64,000 nucleotides of DNA from Paracoccus sp. C2R09 (lineage in GTDB: Bacteria; Pseudomonadota; Alphaproteobacteria; Rhodobacterales; Rhodobacteraceae). Shown here in pieces: positions 48,788-56,736 of the stretch (the stretch's first letter is position 1; each line of letters starts with the position of its first letter). Where the stretch lies: assembly GCF_018860625.1 (NCBI RefSeq), contig NZ_JAHKQB010000027.1, forward strand, positions 186,001 through 250,000, read 5' to 3'. Below the pieces are notes generated by a model. That model saw only the letters and a program-made list of their open reading frames with translations, did not search any database and was not told where the DNA came from. The position numbers were made by a program, and so were the translations under genes.

Positions 48788-49195
48788 ATGCTGCGTTGTC
48801 TTTGCGTCTTGGCGACGATCCTGCCCGCCACGGGTCACGCCGGGCGGATCGACATCGCCTTCACCGACCTTCCCTCGGCCGAGGGAAGCGTCTTCTGCGC
48901 GCTGCACGATCATTCGCAGGGGTTTCCCGGCAGCGGGCAGATCGCCAGCCAGCGCGTCGCGGCGGGGCAGGGGCATTGCCGCTTCGACGGATTGCCACCC
49001 GGTCGCTATGCGGTGGCGATCCTGCACGATCGCAACGACAACGGGCGCATGGACGTGAACGCATTGGGTCTGCCGGTCGAGGCCTGGGGCGTGTCGGGCA
49101 ATATCCGCCCGATGATGCGCGCGCCCCGCTTCGACGAGGCCGCGTTCCAGCTGGACGACCGCCCCCGCAGCATGTCGATCCGCATGATCCGATAG
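48788..49195 (+). CDS. DUF2141 domain exported protein
   Basis: A protein of 135 residues with a signal peptide (MLRCLCVLATILPATGHA) and a beta-rich body: RIDIAFTDLPSAEGSVFCALHD, LPPGRYAVAILHDRNDNGRMD, ending in a segment like VSGNIRPMMRAPRFDEAAF. These match the DUF2141 family, periplasmic or secreted proteins of unknown function. The start is the ATG at 48788. It converges with the anti-sigma gene (7 bases between stops) and may be independent of it. Confidence 0.8.
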   Translation: MLRCLCVLATILPATGHAGRIDIAFTDLPSAEGSVFCALHDHSQGFPGSGQIASQRVAAGQGHCRFDGLPPGRYAVAILHDRNDNGRMDVNALGLPVEAWGVSGNIRPMMRAPRFDEAAFQLDDRPRSMSIRMIR

Positions 49196-49202
49196 GGTCC
49201 GT

Positions 49203-49910
49203 TCAGATGACGGGTTCCTTGGCCAGGCCCTTGCCCAGGATCGGTCCGGTCGGCAGGTTCGTGGGCGATCCGCCATCCGGCTCGGCCGTGATCTCGTAGA
49301 GCTGGCTTGCCCCCGGCGCGGGCAGCCCCGGCACCGTCAGCGTGTCCGAACGCCCCGACACCAGCAGCCCCAGGGATACCGGCAGGCCGTCGGCATCGGG
49401 CTTGGTCCAGACCTGCATCACGCGCCCGGCGGGCAGGTCGGGCCGTTCCAGCAACGTGACGCGGGTGGTGTTGTCGGGCTGCCCCTCGATCAGGGCGACG
49501 GCCTCGCCATCGGCGTCCAGAAGCACCGCCACCACGGCGGGTTCGGGCGATTGCAGCAGGGTCCAGCCCAGCATGGCGGCCATCAACGCGGCAGCGGCCA
49601 TCCCCCCGAAGGCGGCCCCCTGCCAACGGCGCAGACGTGCCCGCGCCAGATCCACGACCCGGGCCGCCCGGGCCGCCTGCGCAGGCGTCGCGTCCTCCAG
49701 CCTGTCGCGCAGGCGGTCCCAGAAACCCAGGGGGATCGGCAGCACGGGCGCGGTGTCGTCCAGCGCCATGAAGCGCAGCCGAGCCTGTTCCAGGCGCCGC
49801 GCCACATCGGCATCGCGCAGGGCCAATTCCTCGACCCGCGCCGTATCGGCGTCGGATGCAAGGCCCAGCACCACCTCGTCGATCAGGATGTCCGGCACTT
49901 GCCCGGTCAT
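49203..49910 (-). CDS. Anti-sigma factor, RskA type
   Basis: A membrane anti-sigma factor of 235 residues. The N-terminal cytoplasmic domain (about 1-90) has LRDADVARRLEQARLRF and a helical region that would hold the sigma factor; one membrane helix is at about 98-118 (FGGMAAAALMAAMLGWTLL); the outer C-terminal RskA domain has MQVWTKPDADGLPVSLGLL. No HxxxCxxC zinc motif is seen, so it is not a ZAS-type anti-sigma. The ATG overlaps the sigma stop by four bases, the usual sigma/anti-sigma arrangement. Confidence 0.85.
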   Translation of the reverse strand: MTGQVPDILIDEVVLGLASDADTARVEELALRDADVARRLEQARLRFMALDDTAPVLPIPLGFWDRLRDRLEDATPAQAARAARVVDLARARLRRWQGAAFGGMAAAALMAAMLGWTLLQSPEPAVVAVLLDADGEAVALIEGQPDNTTRVTLLERPDLPAGRVMQVWTKPDADGLPVSLGLLVSGRSDTLTVPGLPAPGASQLYEITAEPDGGSPTNLPTGPILGKGLAKEPVI

Positions 49911-50422
49911 GACAGACACTCCCTCAGCTTGACGAGGCCGCGACGCAGCCATGACTTCACCGATCCGAGCGGCGCGTTCATCCGGCCCGCGATCTCTCCG
50001 TGACTGTGGCCCAGGACATAGGAGGACAGGATGGCCCGCCGCGTATCGGGTTCCAGACCTTCGAGGCATCGTCGCAGGTCCAGCGTGCGGGGCAGATCGT
50101 CGAAGGCTGCATCCACGGCGTGGTCGTCGGGATCCGTCCCGCCATCCTCGCCGCGGTCTTCGTGGCGCAGCATCGTCAGGCATCGGTTGCGCAGGATCGT
50201 GAAGATCCAGCCCCGCGCGCTGCCGCGCATGTCGTCGAACTGGTGCGACCGCCGCCATATCAGGACCAGCGCGTCCTGGACCGCATCCTCGGCCAGGTCC
50301 GGGCGACGCAGCATCCGTCTGGCAATTCCCAGCATCCGTCCGCCCTCGGCATCCATCAACCGGCGCAACGCCTGCCTGTCGCCGGCCGCGCATGCCTTCA
50401 GCAAAGCCGCATGATCGATCAC
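49907..50422 (-). CDS. ECF-family RNA polymerase sigma factor
   Basis: An extracytoplasmic-function sigma factor of 171 residues. Region 2 is about 10-75 (DLAEDAVQDALVLIWRRSHQFD; GSARGWIFTILRNRCLTML) and region 4 about 110-165 (LGHSHGEIAGRMNAPLGSVKSWLRRGL). It is paired with the RskA-like anti-sigma by an ATGA overlap and lies downstream of the DUF4394 gene on the same strand. Release of the sigma by proteolysis of the anti-sigma is inferred from the RskA family. Its regulon and stimulus are unknown. Confidence 0.88.
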   Translation of the reverse strand: MIDHAALLKACAAGDRQALRRLMDAEGGRMLGIARRMLRRPDLAEDAVQDALVLIWRRSHQFDDMRGSARGWIFTILRNRCLTMLRHEDRGEDGGTDPDDHAVDAAFDDLPRTLDLRRCLEGLEPDTRRAILSSYVLGHSHGEIAGRMNAPLGSVKSWLRRGLVKLRECLS

Positions 50423-50567
50423 GTCGACACCCGTCCCTTCGGAACGGACATCCCGCGTCGTTCCCCCTCATCAAGGGCTAGTCCGCCATGCCGCATCTTG
50501 TCAAACGCGATCATGGCGGGGTGCCTGCGCGGGACCGCGCCCTGCGCCGGCCGTTCACTTGTTAAAC

Positions 50568-51368
50568 TTACTTCGCGGTCATGAAAGTGATGTCGCGGAG
50601 CATGGCGCCGTCCGAACCCTGGATGTCCCAGCTTTCGGTGACGCTGCCATCTTCCAGCGAAACGGTGTGCAGCTGGCCGTCTGCGGCCAACCATGCGGTG
50701 TTCGTGCCTTCGGCATCGGTCGCGATGTCGAACGCATAGGTATCGGCGCCCTCGATGCCCAGCTTGCCCACCGCGGCCAGCGTGCCGTCATTGGGCGAGG
50801 TCTGCTGGATCAGCGCGACGATTGTGCTGTCGATATCGTACATCGCCGTCGCCTCGGGCTTGCCGAAGCTGTTGATATAGGCGGCCGCGACGATGGCAGG
50901 GGCCTCGCCCGCATGCATGTCCTGATCCTCGAAGGCCAGGCTGCCATCGACCGTCACGGCACCGGTCTCGATGTCGACGCGGTGGTTCGTGCTGCCCGAC
51001 ATGAAGCGCAGCTTGTCGGCCATCGGGTTTAAATCGACGATCACGGCGGCGTCGCCCTCGATCGGCAATTCGGTATCCATGGTCGAGATGACGGTCGCGG
51101 TGCCGGTCTCGGGGTCGATCTCGACGATCTCGAAGCTGTCCGAGACGCCGATCAGCTGGCCCGTCGCGGGGCGCAGGTCGATGCCCAGCAGCCGGTCCAC
51201 GCCCTCGACCTCGATCGAGGCGGTGACCGTGGCCGAGGAGGCGTCGATCATGTGCAGCATCTTGTCGCCCGAAAGGCCCACGGCCATATGCGCCCCGTGG
51301 TCGTCCGCCATGGCGGCGGTGGTCGTCATCAGCGCGGCGGCGGTCAGTCCTGCAATCTTGTAGGTCAT
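50568..51368 (-). CDS. DUF4394 domain exported protein
   Basis: A protein of 266 residues with a signal peptide cut near AMA-DDHG (residue ~21). The body has repeated beta-strand units (MIDASSATVTASIEVEG; VEIDPETGTATVIST; VDIETGAVTVDGSLAF; DIDSTIVALIQQTSPNDGTL) suggesting a propeller. It matches the DUF4394 family, of unknown function, which often sits next to an ECF sigma/RskA pair as here. It starts at ATG 51368 after AGGAGCTGACC. The 145-base gap to the sigma gene holds no clear terminator, so cotranscription is possible. Confidence 0.82.
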   Translation of the reverse strand: MTYKIAGLTAAALMTTTAAMADDHGAHMAVGLSGDKMLHMIDASSATVTASIEVEGVDRLLGIDLRPATGQLIGVSDSFEIVEIDPETGTATVISTMDTELPIEGDAAVIVDLNPMADKLRFMSGSTNHRVDIETGAVTVDGSLAFEDQDMHAGEAPAIVAAAYINSFGKPEATAMYDIDSTIVALIQQTSPNDGTLAAVGKLGIEGADTYAFDIATDAEGTNTAWLAADGQLHTVSLEDGSVTESWDIQGSDGAMLRDITFMTAK

Positions 51369-51530
51369 CGGTCAGCTCCTGTCGGGATCGACCGCGGTGC
51401 ATCCGCAGCCTCCATACCCCTAGGACTCGGGGCGGGGGGCGTTTGGATGCAGACCGACAGAATTTTTTTCGCAACCCGCCGGAAATCGTCGGGCGGGACC
51501 GGGCGGAGCCATCTCCGCCCGGTCGATCCG

Positions 51531-52634
51531 TCAAGGCGTGATCAGGTATTTCTCGCCGGTGGACTTGCGCTCGTAGGCGCGGGCGATCTCGGGGTCCAGC
51601 GCCTCTTCCAGCGTGATCCGCGAGGTGTAGTGGCTGGCGAAGGTCGTCTTCATCTCGTCCGCGACGCGGGCGCGCATGCGCTTGACCACCTCGGCATCGG
51701 CGGATTGCAGGAAGGGGAACAGCAGCCAGCCGCCGATGTTCCAGCTGAAGCCGAAGCCGCGGCGCAGGATCGTGGGCGACAGGTCCAGCGCGCCATAGAT
51801 ATAGGCCTGCTTCATCGTGGTCGAGCCATAGCGGTTGTAGCTGTCCATCTTGCGCTTGGCGACGGCCTCCATGGCGTTGAGGATGATGCTCGTCATCTCT
51901 CCTCCGCCGATGGCGTCGAAGGACATGGTGGCGCCGGTTTCCTCGATCGCGGCTTCGAGATCCTGCTGGAAGCTGTCGAGGCTGCTGTTCACGACATGGG
52001 TCGCGCCCAGATCGCGCAGCAGCTTCACCTGTTCCTCGGATCGGACGATGTTCACCAGGCCCACGCCGTCATCCTTGCAGATGCGCACCAGCATCTGCCC
52101 CAGGTTCGAGGCTGCGGGGGCATGGACGATGGCCGTGTGGCCCTGCGCGCGCATCGTCTCGACGAAGCCCAGCGCGGTCAGCGGGTTCACGAACAGCGAC
52201 GCGCCATCCTCGGGGCCGGCATCGTCGGGCAGCACGATGCAGCTTTCGCGCTCGATCAGGCGATAGCGCGCATACATCGCACCGCCGATCATGGCGACGC
52301 GCTTGCCGATCAGGTCCTGCAGGTCGGAACCCGCGGCCACGACCTTGCCAGCGCCCTCGTTGCCGACAGGCATGGATTCGCCCAGCCGCGACTCCACGGC
52401 CTTCAGCGCCTGCTGCGGCACCTCGGCCAGCAATACGCCATCCTGGGATGTCAGGGTGCCGATATCGGCGGGGCCGAACAGCAGACCCAGATCCGAGGGG
52501 TTGATCGGCGCGGCCTCGATCCGGACCAGCAGCTGCCCCTTGCCGGGTTCGGCCAGCGGCACGGGTTCCAGGTTCACCCGCAGCTTGCCATCGTCGCTGA
52601 TGGTCGAGCGCAGTTCGATGTTCTCGCGTTCCAT
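51531..52634 (-). CDS. Medium-chain dehydrogenase/reductase, quinone-oxidoreductase-like
   Basis: An MDR-superfamily enzyme of 367 residues from the ATG at 52634 (MERENIELRSTISDD), with GGAAGGAA just upstream. The segments APINPSDLGLL and VGNEGAGKVVAAG fit the family, but the usual GHE reads GNE and the zinc cysteines are missing, so this is a zinc-free, NADPH-quinone-reductase-like member. The nucleotide-binding fold has HAPAASNLGQMLVRI. Substrate unknown. It is divergent from the 2-hydroxyacid dehydrogenase gene across 222 bases. Confidence 0.82.
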   Translation of the reverse strand: MERENIELRSTISDDGKLRVNLEPVPLAEPGKGQLLVRIEAAPINPSDLGLLFGPADIGTLTSQDGVLLAEVPQQALKAVESRLGESMPVGNEGAGKVVAAGSDLQDLIGKRVAMIGGAMYARYRLIERESCIVLPDDAGPEDGASLFVNPLTALGFVETMRAQGHTAIVHAPAASNLGQMLVRICKDDGVGLVNIVRSEEQVKLLRDLGATHVVNSSLDSFQQDLEAAIEETGATMSFDAIGGGEMTSIILNAMEAVAKRKMDSYNRYGSTTMKQAYIYGALDLSPTILRRGFGFSWNIGGWLLFPFLQSADAEVVKRMRARVADEMKTTFASHYTSRITLEEALDPEIARAYERKSTGEKYLITP

Positions 52635-52856
52635 TCCGTTCCTTCCGGCTTGTCGTGAATGCGGACCTGCGAACAATGCGGCCCGCCGCCCGTGGTTCCT
52701 GCCATGCGGGCAGGTGCCCTGGTCCGGGCGGAACATCCGCCACCCGGCGCGCGACCGCAATCGCCATTCGATCACGGGTGTTTGTCCTTGCACCCGGGGC
52801 GATCACCGGACAGCCTTTGCCAAATTGCACAACGCGCATGACCGACAGAGGCAAAG

Positions 52857-53813
52857 ATGACCGAGAAACCCGAACTGATGGTGATGACGACGCTGCGCCC
52901 GCAGGCGATGGCCCGGCTGGAGGACCATTGCACCCTGCTGCGCTGGGACGAGGCCGGGGACCGTGAGGATTTCCTGCGTTGCCACGGGCCGGGATGCCGG
53001 GCCGTCGTGACCAGCGGCCATGTGCCCCTGACCCGTGGCATGCTGGATGCCATGCCGGATCTGCGACTGGTCTCCTGTTCATCGGCCGGATACGACGCCT
53101 TCGACGCCGACGCCCTGGCCGAACGCGGGATCGCGCTGACGAATACCTCTCGGGCGCTGCATGACGATGTGGCCGATACGGCCATGATGCTGATCCTTGC
53201 CGCCCGACGCGCCCTCGTCCCGGCCGAGGCGCATGTCCGGTCGGGGGCATGGGCGCGTGACGGAGCGTTTCCGCTGCAGCGCAAGGTGGCCGGAACGCAA
53301 CTGGGGATCGTCGGCATGGGCACGATCGGGCAATCCATCGCGACCCGTGCGCAGGCATTCGGGATGCAGGTGGCCTATTGGAACCGCAGCCCCAGGGATC
53401 TGCCCTGGCCGCAGGTGCCCGACCTGGTGCAGCTTGCCCGCGACAGCGATCACCTGGTCGCCATCGTCGCAGGGGGCGAAGGGACGCGTGGCCTGATCTC
53501 GGAGCGGGTGCTGGAGGCGTTGGGCCCCGAGGGTCTGTTCGTGAACGTCGCGCGTGGAACGGTGGTGGACGAGGCTGCGCTGATCGCCACGCTGACCGAT
53601 GGGCGCCTGGGCGCGGCCGCGCTGGACGTCTACGAGAACGAGCCCGCGCCTGACACGCGCCTGACGGGCCTGCCCAATGTCCTGAACTATCCGCACCATG
53701 CATCCGGCACGGTCGAGACGCGCGACGCGATGGCCGGGCTGGCTGCGGACAATGTCGTGGCCTTCTTCGCGGGGGCGCCGCTGATCTCGCCCGTCGATCT
53801 GGGACCGCGCTGA
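52857..53813 (+). CDS. D-2-hydroxyacid dehydrogenase family protein
   Basis: An NAD(P)-dependent dehydrogenase of 318 residues. The Rossmann motif GIVGMGTIGQSIATRAQAFG is central; the catalytic Arg in FVNVARGTVVDE, Glu in LDVYENEPAP and His in NYPHHASGTVE are all present. Members reduce glyoxylate, hydroxypyruvate or other 2-oxoacids; this one resembles the hydroxypyruvate/glyoxylate reductase branch, but the substrate is not certain. It converges with the GntR gene. The start is the ATG at 52857, with GACAGAGGCAAAG upstream. Confidence 0.85.
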   Translation: MTEKPELMVMTTLRPQAMARLEDHCTLLRWDEAGDREDFLRCHGPGCRAVVTSGHVPLTRGMLDAMPDLRLVSCSSAGYDAFDADALAERGIALTNTSRALHDDVADTAMMLILAARRALVPAEAHVRSGAWARDGAFPLQRKVAGTQLGIVGMGTIGQSIATRAQAFGMQVAYWNRSPRDLPWPQVPDLVQLARDSDHLVAIVAGGEGTRGLISERVLEALGPEGLFVNVARGTVVDEAALIATLTDGRLGAAALDVYENEPAPDTRLTGLPNVLNYPHHASGTVETRDAMAGLAADNVVAFFAGAPLISPVDLGPR

Positions 53814-53822
53814 GCGCGGCGG

Positions 53823-54488
53823 TCATTCCTCGCGCAGAAAGGTCGCGGCGGCGGACAGGATATGCGCCTCCATCGTCCGGGCGGCCCAGTCGGGCAGCCC
53901 GAGCGCGATGGCCTCGGCGATGTCGTGATGGTGCCCTGCCGACCGCATGCGCTGACCCAGGCCGTATCGTTGCAGCGTCAGGCTGACGAAGGCCACGTCC
54001 ACAGTGCTTTGCAGCAGCCTCTCGAGGCGCGGCGCACAGGCGGCCTCGAGGATCAGCTTGTGGAAGATCGCGTTCTCCTCCTCGATCCGGCGGGTGATGC
54101 CGGGATCGCTGCCATTGGCCAGGACGGCGACATGGCGGGACATGCGCTGCGCGGATTGTCTCAGGGCTTCGCGCTGTTCGGGACTGGCGCGCTCTGCCGC
54201 ACGCGCGGCGGCATAGGCCTCGAGCCGCGCGCGGATGTCGAAGATCTCGCGCATCTCGTCGGGCGTGGGCAGCACGCACCACAGGCCGCTGCCGGTCCGC
54301 CGCTGCAGCAGCCCGTCGATCAGAAGCCGTCCGATGGCCGCGCGGACGGGGGTCCTGGACAAGCCGAGCATCTGTGCCAGCCCGATCTCGGTCACCTTGC
54401 GGTTCGTGGGCAGCCGCCCGTTCAGGATCGCCTCGCGCAGCTGGCGATAGGCGCGGTCCGCATGGCTTTCGGGCTTCTGGTGTTCCAT
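53823..54488 (-). CDS. GntR-family regulator with FCD domain
   Basis: A regulator of 221 residues. The winged-helix DNA-binding part (about 10-75) has QLREAILNGRLPTNRKVTE and LAQMLGLSRTPVRAAIGRL; the all-helical FCD ligand domain (about 85-215) includes FDIRARLEAYAAARAAERA and the metal-binding His residues in NAIFHKLIL and GHHHDIAEAI. It is divergent from the CoA-transferase/lyase/TRAP operon, whose expression it most likely controls, sensing an organic acid. A palindrome lies just upstream of its start. Confidence 0.88.
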   Translation of the reverse strand: MEHQKPESHADRAYRQLREAILNGRLPTNRKVTEIGLAQMLGLSRTPVRAAIGRLLIDGLLQRRTGSGLWCVLPTPDEMREIFDIRARLEAYAAARAAERASPEQREALRQSAQRMSRHVAVLANGSDPGITRRIEEENAIFHKLILEAACAPRLERLLQSTVDVAFVSLTLQRYGLGQRMRSAGHHHDIAEAIALGLPDWAARTMEAHILSAAATFLREE

Positions 54489-54500
54489 GGCTCTGCAATA

Positions 54501-54514
54501 CAGAAATTTTTCTG
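54501..54514. promoter_or_regulatory. Candidate GntR operator palindrome
   Basis: A perfect palindrome CAGAAATTTTTCTG is 12 bases upstream of the GntR start, nested in a wider imperfect pair ATACA...TGTAT. Two near-copies of TTGTATCC/ATGTATCC (54515-54523 and 54566-54574) sit in the same divergent region, 51 bases apart. Position is suitable for autoregulation and control of the operon; the match to a known GntR consensus is loose. Confidence 0.4.
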
Positions 54515-54616
54515 ATTGTATCCCGATCCACGATTTTCTTGCAAGATTCGTTCAGGATGTTCCAGAATGTATCCAAGGAGGCGGCTTTCTGGCCGCGAGG
54601 GAGGAAAGGACCAGCC

Positions 54617-55834
54617 ATGAGCAAACCCGAGCCGCAAGGTTTCGGGCCCCTTCAGGGGCTGCGCGTGATCGAGATGGGGCAGCTGCTTGCGGGACCCTTC
54701 GTGGGCACGCGCTGCGCCGATTTCGGGGCCGAGGTGATCAAGGTCGAGGCCCCCGGCAGCGGCGATCCGATCCGCAACTGGGGGCGCAACCAGTATCAGG
54801 GCAAGACGCTGTGGTGGCCGATCATGGCGCGCAACAAGCATTCGGTCTCGGCGAACCTTCGCGATCCGCGCGGGCAGGATCTGATACGCAAGCTGATCGG
54901 GACCGCCGATGTGCTGATCGAGAATTTCAAGCCCGGCACGCTGGAAAAATGGGGCATGTCGCCCGAGGATCTGCACGCGATCAATCCGGGCCTTGTCATC
55001 GTGCGGGTCTCGGGCTTCGGGCAGACCGGCCCCTATTCCTCGCGGCCGGGTTTCGCCTCGGTGGGCGAGGCCATGTCGGGGCTGCGATACATCAACGGCT
55101 ATCCCGACACGCCGCCGCCGCGGCACGGGATTTCACTGGGCGATACGCTGACCGCGCTTTTCGCATTCGAGGGGATGATGATGGCGCTGTTCCGCCGGGA
55201 TCGGAATGGCGGGCGGGGGCAGGTGGTCGATGCGGCCATCACCGAAAGCTGCTTTGCGATGCTGGAAAGCTGCGTGACCGAATATTCCAAGACCGGCCAT
55301 GTGCGCGAACCTTCGGGGTCGGGGCTGGCCAAGATCGCGCCCTCGAACATCTATCCCACCGCCGATGCGGGCTATGTCGTCATCGCGGCGAATGTCGATG
55401 CGATGTTCCGCAGGCTGGCGCAGGCGATGGACCGTCCCGACCTGGCGACCGATCCGAAATACGCGACCCATATCGCCCGCGGCGACAACCAGGAGGAACT
55501 GGATGCGCTGATCGCCGAATGGTCGGGCGCGTTGACCATGGCCGACCTGACCGAGCGGCTCGAACGCTTCGGCGTGGTCTACGGTCCCATCAATTCGATC
55601 GCCGAGGTGGTCGAGGATCCGCATTTCCGCGAACGCGGCATGGTGCGCGAGTTCGAGGACGAGGATTTCGGCACCATCACCATACCGGGCGTCTTTCCGG
55701 TCCTGTCGGACACGCCCGGCGATGTGGCATGGCTGGGTCCCCAGCAGATCGGGTCGGGCAACGACCGCATCTATGGCGAACTGGGCCTCGATGCGTCGCA
55801 GCTTCGGGACCTGCGCGCCGAGGGGGTGATCTGA
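54617..55834 (+). CDS. CaiB/BaiF family CoA-transferase
   Basis: A class III CoA-transferase of 405 residues that moves CoA between carboxylic acids. The N-terminal VIEMGQLLAGPFVGTRCADFGAEVIKVE motif (in parts) and the catalytic Asp176 in GISLGDTLTALFAF are present. It starts at ATG 54617 with GAGGAAAGGA upstream. Its stop overlaps the ATG of the HMG-CoA lyase gene by one base. In this operon the likely job is to activate an imported acid with CoA from a donor such as succinyl-CoA. Confidence 0.9.
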   Translation: MSKPEPQGFGPLQGLRVIEMGQLLAGPFVGTRCADFGAEVIKVEAPGSGDPIRNWGRNQYQGKTLWWPIMARNKHSVSANLRDPRGQDLIRKLIGTADVLIENFKPGTLEKWGMSPEDLHAINPGLVIVRVSGFGQTGPYSSRPGFASVGEAMSGLRYINGYPDTPPPRHGISLGDTLTALFAFEGMMMALFRRDRNGGRGQVVDAAITESCFAMLESCVTEYSKTGHVREPSGSGLAKIAPSNIYPTADAGYVVIAANVDAMFRRLAQAMDRPDLATDPKYATHIARGDNQEELDALIAEWSGALTMADLTERLERFGVVYGPINSIAEVVEDPHFRERGMVREFEDEDFGTITIPGVFPVLSDTPGDVAWLGPQQIGSGNDRIYGELGLDASQLRDLRAEGVI

Positions 55835-56736
55835 TGGTGAGTCTGTGCGAAGTCGGACCGCGCGACGGTCTGCAGAACCTCGACCGCGTCTTCTCGGTCG
55901 AGGAGCGGATCGAGATGATCACCCGGCTGGCGGCGGCCGGTATCCGTCACATCGAGGCCGTGAGCATGGTCCACCCGGCCCGCGTGCCCCAGATGGCGGG
56001 CGCCGAGGAGGTGCTGGCGGGTCTGCCACCGCTGCCCGACATCCGCATCGCGGCCCTTGTCCTGAACCTGAAGGGCGCCGAGCGGGCCGTGGCCACGCGC
56101 GCGACCGAGCTGCGTTTTGCCATCGTGGCATCGGACACGTTCTGCCGGCGCAACCAGGGCATGTCCGCCGAGGACAGCTTGGCCGAATTCGCACGCGCCG
56201 CCGCCGTCGCCCGAGAGGCGGGGCGCGACATCACCGCCGTCATCGCCACCGCCTATGGCTGCCCGTTCGAGGGCGAGATGCCCGAGGATCGGGTCGCGGC
56301 GATGGCGCAGTCGGTGATCCGCGCGGGCGCAGGGCAGGTCGTGCTGGCCGATACCATCGGCGTGGCGGGGCCGAACGACATTCACCGTGTGCACCGGGCG
56401 ATGGCCCCCGTCCTTGGCGACACGGGCTGGGGCGTCCATCTGCACGATACGCGCGGCACCGGAACCGCCAACTTGATCGCCGCGATCGGGCTTGGGGCCG
56501 AGGTTGCCGATACCTCGATCGGGGGGTTGGGGGGCTGCCCGTTCGCACCCCGGGCGACCGGGAACATCGCGACCGAGGATGTGAACTATCTTCTGTCGCG
56601 GCAGGGAATGCCGACGGGGCTGTCGCATGACCGCCTGACCGCGCTGGTCGAATGGCTCGAGGAACGCCTGCCGGGGCGGATCAGCGGCCAACTGGCCCGC
56701 GCGGGCTGGTTCGGGCAGCAGGAGGTCGGCGCATGA
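55834..56736 (+). CDS. Hydroxymethylglutaryl-CoA lyase family protein
   Basis: A TIM-barrel acyl-CoA lyase of 300 residues. All key residues of true HMG-CoA lyases are seen: Arg10 and Asp11 in GPRDGLQN, His202 and His204 in VHLHDTRGTG, the mobile-loop Cys235 in GGLGGCPFAPRATGN, and Asn244. HMG-CoA lyase cleaves HMG-CoA to acetyl-CoA and acetoacetate; relatives cleave citramalyl-CoA or other 3-hydroxyacyl-CoAs. With the CoA-transferase upstream, it would split an activated 3-hydroxy acid. Overlaps both neighbours (TGATG; ATGA). Confidence 0.9.
   Translation: MVSLCEVGPRDGLQNLDRVFSVEERIEMITRLAAAGIRHIEAVSMVHPARVPQMAGAEEVLAGLPPLPDIRIAALVLNLKGAERAVATRATELRFAIVASDTFCRRNQGMSAEDSLAEFARAAAVAREAGRDITAVIATAYGCPFEGEMPEDRVAAMAQSVIRAGAGQVVLADTIGVAGPNDIHRVHRAMAPVLGDTGWGVHLHDTRGTGTANLIAAIGLGAEVADTSIGGLGGCPFAPRATGNIATEDVNYLLSRQGMPTGLSHDRLTALVEWLEERLPGRISGQLARAGWFGQQEVGA

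Noticed and set aside
52069-54624. A long - strand open frame (851 codons) across several genes
   Set aside because: The product is Arg/Pro/Ala-rich without domains and spans two confident genes in other frames plus an intergenic promoter region.
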